This document shows, piece after piece, positions 54,914 to 63,508 of a DNA stretch of 64,000 nucleotides. This stretch comes from Methyloprofundus sp. (GTDB taxonomy: Bacteria; Pseudomonadota; Gammaproteobacteria; Methylococcales; Methylomonadaceae): contig AP023240.1 in the NCBI GenBank assembly GCA_016592635.1, positions 1,736,001 through 1,800,000 on the forward strand, in the 5' to 3' direction. Under the pieces are notes generated by a model that did not search any database, had not been told where the DNA came from, and saw only the letters and a list, made by a program, of their open reading frames with translations. The position numbers and the translations under genes were made by a program. Each line of letters starts with the position of its first letter. The stretch's first letter is position 1.

Positions 54914-56545
54914 CTATTCAGAAATGCCAGGTTTTTTAATGTTCCAAGGCAGCAAGGCCTCCACTTTATCAACCGTATCAGCATGGGGTAAAGCGGTGAG
55001 TACCTGCTTAAGATATTCATAAGGCTCCAATCCGTTTGCTTTGGCCGTTTCTATCAGGCTGTAATGTACGGCACTGGCATGAGCCCCCGCAGGTGTATCA
55101 GAAAATAACCAGGCTTTGCGCCCTATTACAAAGGGTCGAATCGCATTTTCCGCCAGAATATTGCTTATGTTGAGCTCCCCATTGCTGCAATACACATTAA
55201 GCTTATCCCACTGGTTGCTAAGATAAGTCATTGCCTTGCCTGTCAGGCTGTCTTTAGGCACTTTATGCCGGTTATCTTCCAGATAGGCTTTAAGCTGATT
55301 TAGTACCGGGATGCTTTTCTGTTGACGCTGCAGATACTTTTCATTCACCGAAAGTGTTTTGATTCCTCGTTCAATCACGTACAGTTTATTAATCAGGCTC
55401 AGTACTTTGCCTGCTTTTGAGGGCTTGTTGTTTTTGCCCTTCTTGGCTTTGGGTTGTGCATTATGCGCTTCTTTAAAATAACGACGCGCATGATCCCAGC
55501 ATCCCAATTGAGTCATGCCATTTTTTAGGCATGCGGCATTGTATCCTGCATAGCCGTCGGTTTGCAGGTAGCCGCCATAGCCATCCAGCAGGCGCAGAGG
55601 CACCTCACCACTCCGAGATGGATCGTATTCAAACAGGATGCTTTTTTCGCCCGGCGGCCCGCCCAGCGTGACCCACATATATTTATCCGAGCTTGCCGAT
55701 CGCCCCGGTTCCTTTAAGACCTGAACTCGGGTTTCATCGGCCTGTATGACGGTTCCCAGCTGTTGATGCTCTCGCATCAGGTTGATCAGAGGCTGAAGCT
55801 GTTTGGCGAGAGCAATGACCCAGTTGGCCAATGTTGCTCTGGAAAGTTCACCGCCATAACGCGATAAAATCCCTTCCTGACGATACAAGGGCAAGCCATC
55901 TGCATATTTGGCAATAATGATGAAGCACATCAAGCTGATACTTCCCATTGCTCCGACAATAGGATGCCCCGGCATTTTCGCTGCTGTAAGCCGACGCTGT
56001 TTTTCACCGTCAATCCGGTCGACAAAAACAGCTTTTTCCTGCATGTATTCAAGCACCCGTACTTTGGCAGGAATAATATCCAGCTCTTCTTTCACCTTGG
56101 TGAAGAAAGTATCAATGGCACCTTCTTTTTCTGCCTCCGTCAAACGAATGAAAACTTGCTCGCGCGGCAATTTATCTGAAAAGGGGTTGCGCCCCGGCTT
56201 TTTCTTGGTATCCGTCGAACTTGCCTGATTCTCATCGGCAAGAGCTTCATCCGCTCCCTCTGATTCCTCATTACCATCCACTTCATTCTCTGCCTCATCA
56301 AATAAAGAAGTTTGGTGAGATTGTTCACTAGAGGGGGCAAAACGTTTTATTTTGGATAAGCGAAGTGCTTCTTCCAGAATGCGTATGCGCTTTTGCTGTT
56401 CGGAAATGACACCGGATTTGATCTCGACAACACGCGTCAATTCATCAATGGTCTGATCTTTTTCAAACAACAAAGCAATGCCTTCCGGCAGCAAAGAACA
56501 GGCTTTATCTTGTTGTTTTTTATTTGAAATATCGGCTGAAGTCAT
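54914..56545 (-). CDS. tnpC: IS66-family transposase TnpC
   Basis: Catalytic transposase of 543 residues. The N-terminal leucine-zipper-like coiled coil (VVEIKSGVISEQQKRIRILEEALRLSKIKRFAPSSEQ) is followed by an acidic linker (about 85-115). The zinc-finger-like region of IS66 seems reduced, having KVRVLEYMQEKAVFVD in place of clear CxxC pairs. The DDE domain has ADETRVQVLKEPGR, TDGYAGYNAAC and WDHARRYFKEAHNAQP. The C-terminal NILAENAIRPFVIGRKAWLFSDTPAGA block carries the catalytic Glu. The gene is full length and seems intact. Confidence 0.95.
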   Translation of the reverse strand: MTSADISNKKQQDKACSLLPEGIALLFEKDQTIDELTRVVEIKSGVISEQQKRIRILEEALRLSKIKRFAPSSEQSHQTSLFDEAENEVDGNEESEGADEALADENQASSTDTKKKPGRNPFSDKLPREQVFIRLTEAEKEGAIDTFFTKVKEELDIIPAKVRVLEYMQEKAVFVDRIDGEKQRRLTAAKMPGHPIVGAMGSISLMCFIIIAKYADGLPLYRQEGILSRYGGELSRATLANWVIALAKQLQPLINLMREHQQLGTVIQADETRVQVLKEPGRSASSDKYMWVTLGGPPGEKSILFEYDPSRSGEVPLRLLDGYGGYLQTDGYAGYNAACLKNGMTQLGCWDHARRYFKEAHNAQPKAKKGKNNKPSKAGKVLSLINKLYVIERGIKTLSVNEKYLQRQQKSIPVLNQLKAYLEDNRHKVPKDSLTGKAMTYLSNQWDKLNVYCSNGELNISNILAENAIRPFVIGRKAWLFSDTPAGAHASAVHYSLIETAKANGLEPYEYLKQVLTALPHADTVDKVEALLPWNIKKPGISE

Positions 56546-56591
56546 GCTGATATTATAGCATTTTCAGAGGCAATAATGAACGTAAAAACAC

Positions 56592-56960
56592 TTAAAAAAC
56601 AGACTCATATTGGAGTTTTTTATGGCCTTGCATTGCGCTGATATCAAAGCCGTCAAGTAACCAATTCAACTGTTGTCCCGTTAAAGTGAGCGTCTCCTCA
56701 TCACCTTTGGGCCACTTGAATTTTTCTTCTGCCAATGACTTGTAATACAGTACAAAACCATTATCTTCCCAGAACAAACATTTGATCTTGTTCCGCCGTT
56801 TATTGGTAAAGGCATACAAATGCCCTTCAAAAGGATTATGCCCTAACTCGCACTCAACAATAGCCGATAGCCCTCGATGCGACTTGCGAAAATCAACGGG
56901 TTGCCGATACAGGTACACCTCCGTTAAAGACAGAGAGGGACGCATGACAACAGCCGTCAT
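56592..56960 (-). CDS. tnpB: IS66 accessory protein TnpB
   Basis: IS66 Orf2 family protein of 122 residues, needed for transposition in this family though its exact role is unsettled. Recognised by VYLYRQPVDFRKSHRGLSAIVE, GHLYAFTNKRRNKIKCLFWEDNGFVLYYKSLAEEKFKWP, and L(S/T)GQQLNWLLDGFD. The start overlaps the tnpA stop by four bases (ATGA). It is intact. Confidence 0.95.
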   Translation of the reverse strand: MTAVVMRPSLSLTEVYLYRQPVDFRKSHRGLSAIVECELGHNPFEGHLYAFTNKRRNKIKCLFWEDNGFVLYYKSLAEEKFKWPKGDEETLTLTGQQLNWLLDGFDISAMQGHKKLQYESVF

Positions 56961-57271
56961 CGCAATAGCTCTAGCATGGGCCGGATGAAGTGCATATTAT
57001 CCTGCGTAATGCCTTCCAATCGTGTACCGTCATTAAATTGTAACGACAATCCGGTGACAGGCTCGGCTGAGGGTTCCTCATCAACCTGAATGCGTGCAAA
57101 TCCGGAGTGGTCAGTGGATTTTACTGTTGATTTGCATTTCCGATAGCTGAACTTTTGCGGGCATAAATCGTGTTGCCGACAATAAGCCGCCTGGGATTGC
57201 CCTGATGCTTGCCAGTGCTCTATGTGAGTAGACCAGAACGTTTCAGCCCGTACTTTTTCTAATGCCGCCAT
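56957..57271 (-). CDS. tnpA: IS66 accessory protein TnpA
   Basis: First gene of the IS66 element, 104 residues. The N-terminal helix-turn-helix (FWSTHIEHWQASGQSQAAYCRQHDLCPQKFSYRK) is the usual IS66 TnpA DNA-binding segment, followed by a short beta region (LSLQFNDGTRLEGI). It starts about 85 bases inside the right end of the element. It appears intact. Confidence 0.92.
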   Translation of the reverse strand: MAALEKVRAETFWSTHIEHWQASGQSQAAYCRQHDLCPQKFSYRKCKSTVKSTDHSGFARIQVDEEPSAEPVTGLSLQFNDGTRLEGITQDNMHFIRPMLELLR

Positions 57272-57565
57272 TTAAAATCCCCGTGGTATTTAATGATGGG
57301 AATAGTGTTGCATTAATGTGAGCAGCTGGGAATTACGCTGAGAATTGAGCGCTTACCATAATGGCGATGAACCGCCCTGTGCGGAGCCGCATGCAGGGTG
57401 GTGTGGGGAGGGCTGGAGAGAAACTAGCCCTTACCCGATTTAAATGCTGGCGGCTAAATATTTTGCTACGTCATTGATAATAATACTTTTTGTAGTGTTT
57501 TCTCCTACTTCCTCTTGTGCCTATCCTAACTTATGTGGTTCTTACTTATACGGTTAACAACCACA

Positions 57566-57808
57566 CTATCCCTCAAAGAATGTGACTGAATTTGCCAAAC
57601 ATTGGTACATCACCTTTTTCCAATGATTAGAAAATTGGGTAGATTGTATTATTGGCATAAGGTTTGAGCTAATAAACTCTGTTTTTATTGCTTGAGGTGT
57701 TACTAGTGGTGCAAGCCTTAGAACACTTTGTGTAAAGGCATTTTTTTGATCAATAACTTCACTTAAATGCTTTCCTGCTTCTAACCCATATCTACTGGCT
57801 AAGGAATG
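57566..57808 (-). pseudogene. Probable 3' end of the Septu-like HNH nuclease gene, separated by ISAzo13-like element
   Basis: An 80-residue tail (HSLASRYGLEAGKHLSEVID ... FSNHWKKVMYQCLANSVTFFEG). A frame that appears to start at 57853 gains its first 15 residues from the IS terminal repeat. It has the same strand and order as the ptuB-like gene that stops at the far end of the IS (NHFNSLALGLR). HNH nucleases of this kind usually extend past that point and end with a short helical region, often with NxWKxxxYxALA. The simplest reading is that this is the severed C-terminus. The two frames differ by two bases across the element and no clear target duplication is seen, so the link is inference. 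Confidence 0.55.
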
Positions 57809-59118
57809 CGGATTAAATAACACCCGAAACCAACCTCCAATAATTTTTGGCAATAATCAATGGATAGGGTATCCTATTTAGTCATGATGATACAAGCTTA
57901 CTCCCCAGAAATAGAATCCCAAATACTCAATTTTTATAATAGCCTATCGGAAAAAGATCGTCGCCGTTATGCAGCAATTGAGGCAACAAAATTAGGGTAT
58001 GGTGGAGTCACTTATATTCGTTCTATTTTGCAGTGTGACGACCGAACCATTACACGAGGATTGCGGGAATTAAATGCAGAGCTTTCTAATGAGAGTTCAC
58101 GCATTCGCCAATCGGGTGCAGGGCGCAAACTTATGCTGGACACAACAGAAGGGTTGGAGGATGCCTTTTTAGAAGTAATAAAAGAGCATACCGCAGGCTC
58201 GCCCATGGATGAAACAATCAAATGGACAAATTTGTCACGCCCCGAAATTTCCGAACAGATCATGAAAAAAGGCTATGCAGTGAGTGTTACGGTTGTTGAT
58301 CAGCTCCTTGAAAAGCATGATTTTCGCCCTCGCCAAGCCTTTAAGGTTGAAGCAGGAAAAAAGAATATCCCCCACCGTGACGAGCAATTTAAAAATATTG
58401 CTCGACTTAAACAAGACTACACAGAAAAAGGACTTCCCGTATTAAGCATGGATGTTAAAAAAAAGAATTAATCGGTAATTTCTATCGTGCGGGGAAGCTC
58501 TATACGCAAGGTGTCATTCGTGTAAATGACCATGATTTTCCATCACAGGCAGAAGGAAAAATCACGCCGCATGGACTATATGACATCAAGCAAAACATAG
58601 GATATATCAGGCTCGGAACCAGTCGTGATACATCGGAATTTGCTGCTGAATGCATCCGCTTGTGGTGGTTGGAATATGGGAGGTATGAATACCCTGGGGT
58701 AAAGTCGCTCTTGTTGTTGTGTGATTGCGGAGGGAGCAATAATGCACGTTATTACCTGTTTAAAGAAGAGTTGCAAAAATTATCCGATGAACTTAACCTT
58801 GAGATTCGTATTGCACACTACCCACCGTATACATCCAAGTACAACCCAATTGAACATCTCTTGTTTCCTCATGTTACAAAAGCATGCCAAGGTGTCATTT
58901 TCAAAAGTGTTGAACTGGTCAATCATTTAATGGCGAAAACCAAAACTTCTACGGGTCTAAAAGTGGTTACCAACATCCTGAATAAAACGTTTGAAACGGG
59001 TCGTAAAGTATCTGATGGTTTCAAGGAAAATATGAGGATTCAGTTTGATGAATTTTTACCTCAATGGAACTATACTGCAGTTCCTGATAGTTCAGTGGTT
59101 TCGGGTTTAATTAAATCC
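57809..59118 (+). mobile_element. ISAzo13-like insertion sequence
   Basis: About 1.31 kb with terminal repeats GGATTAAATAACACCCGAAA (left) and GGATTTAATTAAACCCGAAA (right, complement), matching at about 20 of 23 positions. It carries one transposase in two frames. The right end forms the last codons of the ptuB-like gene. A 5' fragment of a second copy lies at 15961-16212. Confidence 0.85.
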
Positions 59119-59121
59119 TGA
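57860..59121 (+). CDS. ISAzo13-like transposase, two frames joined at an A8G slippery run
   Basis: DDE-type transposase. The first frame (57860-58471) has a helix-turn-helix start (SEKDRRRYAAIEATKLGYGGVTYIRSIL) and ends at VLSMDVKKKN, where the first catalytic Asp lies (SMD). The second frame resumes directly with ELIGNFYRAGKLYTQG ... LLLLCDCGGSNNARYYLF ... RIAHYPPYTSKYNPIEHLLFPH, supplying the second Asp and the Glu. At 58453-58461 the sequence AAAAAAAAG contains A AAA AAG in the zero frame, a classical -1 slippage heptamer; shifting by -1 joins the frames without loss. Either programmed frameshifting or a simple mutation explains this. The stop lies at the element's right end. Confidence 0.85.
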
Positions 59122-59779
59122 GTCCTAAGGCTAGAGAATTAAAATGATTAGCCGCCCTATTTTTATCTTCCTGACTCCATGTGTCAGGGCAATTAATGTA
59201 ATAGCGAAACGCTCCATCATCTTCGTCAATATAGTCAGCAAATACCCATTGTTCCTGATAAAAAATAGCTTTATCAACATAGGGGTGGAGCGCTTGTTCA
59301 TCTGCGACAGTAGCGTAAGATTGGCCTTTCTCACCCATATTGCAATCACGGCATGATGGCACTAAATTCAATGGCATTACTGAAAACTCAGGAAAATGAG
59401 CTTTTGGTAAAAAGTGATCTAAATTCTTAGTGTGACCTATATCCCCACAAAATGGACAACGCTCCCCAGAAGAAATCAACAAGGCATCGTAATAATCTCT
59501 TGCTGGTTTGTCTTTATCACGTAAATTATTTTCATATAAATTAACTAATTTCCTTTTTGTCAGGTGTCCAACAACTAGAGTTGCATTAGCTAAAGGGTTT
59601 ACCTTAGCGTATGTGTATAAGTTACCAGCTAAACTTAATGCTTGGTATTGTTGTTCTTTTACGTAAAAAGTTGGAAAAACTGAAATAAAGTTGTTTCGAA
59701 CATTAACTTGTTCCATTCCTTCTGAGCACTTTACCAACATGTCGTTAAAAGATATATTAGGGGGAGCTAGTCTTTTCAT
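59111..59779 (-). CDS. ptuB: HNH nuclease, PtuB-like (Septu-type defence), 3' end replaced by IS
   Basis: Putative effector nuclease of an ATPase-HNH anti-phage system. In about 220 residues, an N-terminal helical region precedes an HNH core. The core has Cys108-x2-Cys111 (GERCPFCGD), the catalytic Asp121-His122 in LDHFLPKAHFPEFSVMPLNLVPSC, Asn138, and the second zinc pair Cys143/Cys146. This LDHFLPK...NLVPSCxxCN arrangement is that of the nucleases paired with PtuA. The ATG overlaps the ptuA stop (ATGA), as in coupled defence operons. The last two codons (ATT TAA) come from an ISAzo13-like end, so the natural C-terminus is lost; a matching tail lies at 57566-57808. Confidence 0.8.
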   Translation of the reverse strand: MKRLAPPNISFNDMLVKCSEGMEQVNVRNNFISVFPTFYVKEQQYQALSLAGNLYTYAKVNPLANATLVVGHLTKRKLVNLYENNLRDKDKPARDYYDALLISSGERCPFCGDIGHTKNLDHFLPKAHFPEFSVMPLNLVPSCRDCNMGEKGQSYATVADEQALHPYVDKAIFYQEQWVFADYIDEDDGAFRYYINCPDTWSQEDKNRAANHFNSLALGLRI

Positions 59780-60408
59780 TGTGCTTTGCTTGCATCCCTA
59801 CTTAAAACCATTGATTTTAAAACGGTTCTGCCTTCTAAACCTATTTGATTCTTATATTCTGACAATATCTCATCATACGAAGCCCCAGACTCAACAGATT
59901 TAGTTAAAAGTGAGTGATATCCAGAATTTGCAACTTCAAGAATAAATACCTCACGAGTTAATACACCAAGGTTTTCGCCAAAAGTTTCTATCTCCGGCCT
60001 TTCAACAATTATAACTTCCCTCGATCGTATGACTTTCCATACACATGATTTAGGTATTTCTTGGAGAACAACAGGGGAGTGAGTAGCGATTATTGCCACT
60101 CCATTTTTGATATACAACAAATCACTTAAGGTACGTAAAAATGCGGACAGAAGAGGTGGGTGCAGATGCCCCTCTGGCTCATCCAATAAAACAAGAGATT
60201 TTTCACCAACGGTGTTAACTAATCTCGTTATAGTAAACAATACGATCGCATGCCCTGAACTCATGCGTTGTAAGTAATTAGTAATATCCAGATAAAATAA
60301 CTCTTCAAACTTGTCATTATCAATTTGAATATTTTTGTGCTTTTCTTTAAGGCTGACATATCTCGTGTTAAGAATACTTAACCCCATATTTTCGAAGTTT
60401 TGATCACT
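59776..60408 (-). pseudogene. ptuA: PtuA-like AAA ATPase, 3' part
   Basis: C-terminal part of an ABC/SMC-type AAA ATPase. It contains the signature-like MSSGHAIVLFTITRL, Walker B with LVLLDEPEGHLHPPLLSAF, and the switch His in IIATHSPVVLQEI. A C-terminal domain follows (VIVERPEIETFGENLGVLTREVF). The frame is open from the IS66-like insertion boundary to the stop. The first ATG inside it (60387) would give a protein without Walker A, so it is not functional alone. The stop overlaps ptuB by four bases. Joined with 62083-63027 it gives an ATPase of about 530 residues. Confidence 0.85.
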
Positions 60409-60416
60409 ACTTAAGC

Positions 60417-62082
60417 GTAATTATTCAGAGACCTTAATACTAGGCAATGCTGGAACCGCACTACCTGTCCGTTGACTAGCTATGACAGCTGCCAAATAAA
60501 CCCAGGGCGATTGGTTTCTTTTTCGACACGTTTCAATGACACTGATTAAAATGGCAAATACGCGAGAGCCTTCTTCTGTCCGCGTACCATAGCAAATGCC
60601 CCGCAAGATGACCCAATGCCGCAAAGCCCGTTCAGCTTCATTATTCGTTAATGGGTATTGAGGGTAATCCAATACGCGAAAAATAGCCTCCCAATCATTG
60701 AGCATTTCCGTGGCCAGTGCAGCCGATTTTTTGTGAGTATGCGATTGCATTTGTACGCATAGTTGCTGATATACCAATAGTTGCAACCGGTAGGTACTTG
60801 AAAGTGGTTCGTTCGGCTGCCGATTTCTTGCATCACGTACTGAGGTAATTAACACACCTAATAAATCAAGCGTTTGTTGACCAAAAAGTTGTGCTTCTTT
60901 ATCAAGGCTTTCTTTCAGCCCCTCTGCTTTTCGTAGCAAATGCGCCCAACAGCGCATACGGTTCGGGTATCGTCGGTAGACCTGATAACCATCACTCATT
61001 AGCCAGCCGACATAGTCTTCACCCAATATATTCTCAATGAGTTCGGCACTGCGAGAGGCAATCCAATAGGCAGTTACGCTGTCGGTGGTAAAGACCCATA
61101 ACCATAGAAATGTCGTGAGCTCCATCCAAGACGTTTCATCTACGTGCAGCAATTCGCTATTGACGATTTCTTGTACGAGCTCCTCTTCAATCGGCATCGC
61201 GGCAGCGCCACTTTCATGAAGCGTATTATTAATCGTCCCGATACTGAGTCGTATCCCTAGCCAATCGTGCAAAAATTCCTGTACCCGCTCACGTGATAAG
61301 CGCATGCGATAGCTAAGGCAGACAATCAAGGATGCGAGACCAGGGCCAACAAGTCGCCATTCACTGCAACTGATCTCAGGCAGTGACTCATGGCTTGATC
61401 GATGAACTTCTTTGCGCGTGATGTGATGACAGGAGCACGTTGTTTCATATAGGACATGCTTGGTATTTGTCAGGTATATACCAGGATGCAGAGTATCTGC
61501 CCATTCAATATCAAGGGTTTCAAAGGCGGTATAGGCTATTGCCGAATCTGTCTTTAATGGCTGACTGCAACAGGCACAAAACTGAGGATAGTGGTGTTGA
61601 TAGTCCGTAATTACAATTTTTTGTTGGCGCCCGAAACCTTGCGCTCCCGGCTGCTTCCCGGGCTTTCGTAAGGGGTTTTCCGAGTCCTGCTTTTGAGGCT
61701 CTGGCGAGGGACTTTTTACTTTATCCTCAAGCTTTTTACCAGGGCTTTCTGTTTCTTCTTCAGGTTCGACCAGCTCTTCGTTACTTTTTTGATCGTTGGC
61801 ATATTTATCCCAAGGAGCATCGCTACTGGGTGGACGAGAGCTATTTCGTGAGCTTTGGCTTAAACGTTCGCGAGCTTCTTTTAAATCATTGAGCAACTTT
61901 ATCGACAAGCGACGCAATTCCTCTTCGGATAAATTTAGAAGCTCTTCTTCATTAAGCTGGCTTAAGTCATGGCAGGTGAGTTGCATGGTATGAATGTTAC
62001 TGTTTGTTCTTCGATTTGTACAACTTTATTAGTAGGTTTGGCAACTTTTTTTAAATAATTATTAAGGGGTATGAATATTTAC
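60417..62082 (-). mobile_element. IS66-family element (single-gene type) in ptuA, 8-bp target duplication
   Basis: 1666 bp. The ends start GTAATTATTCA and GTAAATATTCA (complementary ends), IS66-like. The direct duplication GCTTAAGT (minus-strand reading) is at 62083-62090 and 60409-60416. Only a tnpC-type gene is present, as in the ISBst12 subgroup. It shares no close sequence with the other IS66 at 54885. Confidence 0.9.
60421..61986 (-). CDS. IS66-family transposase (ISBst12-like TnpC)
   Basis: A 521-residue transposase. The N-terminal coiled coil (EEELLNLSEEELRRLSIKLLNDLKEARERLSQSSRNSSRPPSSD) leads into a Pro/Glu-rich linker. A zinc-ribbon follows (FCACCSQPL ... ETTCSCHHITRKEVH). The DDE domain has LLHVDETSWMELT, MSDGYQVYRRYPNRMRCWAHLLRKAEGL and YPLTNNEAERALRHWVILRGICYGTRTEEGSRVF with the catalytic Glu. 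It is full length, and its stop sits within a few bases of the element's end. It reads in the same direction as the ptuA gene it splits. Confidence 0.93.
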   Translation of the reverse strand: MQLTCHDLSQLNEEELLNLSEEELRRLSIKLLNDLKEARERLSQSSRNSSRPPSSDAPWDKYANDQKSNEELVEPEEETESPGKKLEDKVKSPSPEPQKQDSENPLRKPGKQPGAQGFGRQQKIVITDYQHHYPQFCACCSQPLKTDSAIAYTAFETLDIEWADTLHPGIYLTNTKHVLYETTCSCHHITRKEVHRSSHESLPEISCSEWRLVGPGLASLIVCLSYRMRLSRERVQEFLHDWLGIRLSIGTINNTLHESGAAAMPIEEELVQEIVNSELLHVDETSWMELTTFLWLWVFTTDSVTAYWIASRSAELIENILGEDYVGWLMSDGYQVYRRYPNRMRCWAHLLRKAEGLKESLDKEAQLFGQQTLDLLGVLITSVRDARNRQPNEPLSSTYRLQLLVYQQLCVQMQSHTHKKSAALATEMLNDWEAIFRVLDYPQYPLTNNEAERALRHWVILRGICYGTRTEEGSRVFAILISVIETCRKRNQSPWVYLAAVIASQRTGSAVPALPSIKVSE

Positions 62083-63027
62083 ACTTAAGCTGTTAATAGC
62101 ATCAAGCCAAACATTTTTTTTACCTTCGTTACTTAAACAACCGATTAAAGCTGAAACAAAGTCTTTACGAAGATCACCTAATGAGTTTAGCGCTTCATTA
62201 TTTTCCCTGTTTTTTAAGCCAATATAGAAGTATTTCGTTCCTTTAGCTGGGTCTGGTTGTTCTTGAGGTGGAGTAAACGGATCAAATGCGCTAAAAGATA
62301 CGGAAACTAAGGAGTGAAAATAACCACTAGGAATACGAGATTCAGTAAACATACTACTTTCTGTAAAAAGACATGATTCGTGTTCAGGGTTTGTTATCGC
62401 ATCAATCATACCGTTTAAAATAGTTGTTTTACCACAACCATTACGCCCGATAAAAGCATGAATATTTGTGCTTGGAATTGAGCCTACTTTAACTTTAAAT
62501 GGTATTTTTAGGTCACAAAAACCATCTAAACCTTGTCTAACAAAATTGAAATCAAAATCAGATAACTCTGCAAGGCCGTCTAATACTCTAGAGAACTGGC
62601 CATGCACATCGGATAACGTTACCCCACGAAAAAGAGAGGTATTTAAGACTTCTTCATCTTCAATGCCTTTTATTTTTTCTGGTTTATAAACAATATCTTC
62701 TAAAGCAGTTAATATGTCTTGCTTTAATTCGGGGTCTAGCTTATTTAAATTTTTGTAATATTCGGAATCAATTCCTAATGAAAAATATTGATCATTTAAA
62801 AGTGAAAACCCTTTACCTAATGTTTTGTATGTATCTTTATCAGTCGTTTGTCCTTTAAAAGCTATCTTTACATTGCCAATTTTATGTTCTTTTCCTATCG
62901 CATCAAAGACAGTTAAATAAAACATTGTAATGAAAGAGTAATCATTCCAATAATCCACATCTAAGTAAGCAGTATTTATACTTGTAGGGGGGTTGTGTTC
63001 ATTTTTATCTAAAACTACAAAATCCAT
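62083..63027 (-). pseudogene. ptuA: PtuA-like AAA ATPase, 5' part, interrupted by IS66-type element
   Basis: N-terminal portion of a defence ATPase. The first ~115 residues (VDYWNDYSFITMFYLTVFDAIGKEHKIGNVKIAF) form the family-specific domain seen in AAA proteins of Septu-like systems. Walker A follows at 194-201 (FIGRNGCGKTTILNG). The frame runs a few codons into the IS (VNIHTP) and stops. The last native codons are AAC AGC TTA AGT. Removing the element and one octamer gives NSLS-SDQNFENMGLSI in frame with the 3' part, so the gene was whole before the insertion. It is the first gene of the ptuA-ptuB operon; the upstream 480 bases hold repeated CCTGAT/ATCAGG sites. Confidence 0.85.
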
Positions 63028-63508
63028 CTATACATTCCCTCATAAAACGTATTAACAAAATCCTTTAATTTTTCAGTTTGTATTTTTTTAAGGACAGACA
63101 CTTGATGATTGACAAGTTTTGGTTTCATACATGGTAGTGGCTATTGGCTCGGTACGAGCATTTAACATTATTATTAACAGGAACACTTTCCCTGATATCC
63201 TAGATATTCACCGACAAATCAGGAGTGTTTTACCTGATATTAATATCAGGTAGCTTTGACCTGTTTCCCCACGGTATTGGTCGTAAAATCAGGAATATTT
63301 GCCTGCTATCCAAATTATCCTGTCAAATTTACCTGATAAGTTGATATTACCTGCTTAATCAGGAATTCTAGCAAAATAAATTAACTGCCACCTTAATTCT
63401 TTTGTGATTTTCTGTCAATTCAAAAAAATCAAAGGAGTATAGTCAAAGACAAATAGAGCTAGAAAAATTAGCTCACTATTGGCCTGTACAGGGGCTGGTT
63501 AAAATACC
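63028..63508. other. Intergenic region with CCTGAT/ATCAGG array and 22-bp palindrome
   Basis: No gene is seen in 481 bases. Between 63191 and 63363 the hexamer CCTGAT or its complement ATCAGG occurs seven times (63191, 63218, 63233, 63245, 63288, 63332, 63358). Two copies form a perfect 22-bp palindrome centred at 63241-63242. Near-matches CCTGTT, CCTGCT and CCTGTC fill the gaps. It precedes the ptuA-like gene on one side and follows the FabG-like gene on the other. Confidence 0.75.

Larger units (their letters stand above)
54885..57356 (-). mobile_element. Complete IS66-family element with 8-bp target duplication
   Basis: 2472 bp with terminal inverted repeats GTAAGCGCTCAAT. Flanking direct repeats CATAATGG lie at 54877-54884 and 57357-57364; the GTAA ends and 8-bp duplication are typical of IS66. 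It encodes TnpA, TnpB and TnpC on the minus strand, with overlapping tnpA/tnpB. The host is the group II intron. Confidence 0.95.
53017..57439 (+). mobile_element. Group II intron, carrying an IS66 insertion
   Basis: The RNA 5' end GTACGCCCAGCATGGGCG resembles the bacterial start GTGCGCCCAGCATGGGC and is followed by GGGGTGAAAGTCCCC, typical of domain I. About 670 bases of structured RNA precede the maturase gene. After the maturase, domain V/VI (GCGGAGCCGCATGCAGGG) lies at 57375-57439 with the 3' end CCCGAT. An IS66 element (54885-57356) splits it between the maturase stop and domain V. Without the IS the intron is about 1.94 kb. The third base of the 5' end is A where G is usual. Splicing across a 2.5-kb insertion in domain IV is uncertain. 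Confidence 0.85.

Noticed and set aside
63191..63363. CRISPR-like repeat array
   Set aside because: The repeat unit is only six bases, occurs in both orientations with irregular spacing, and no cas gene is present.
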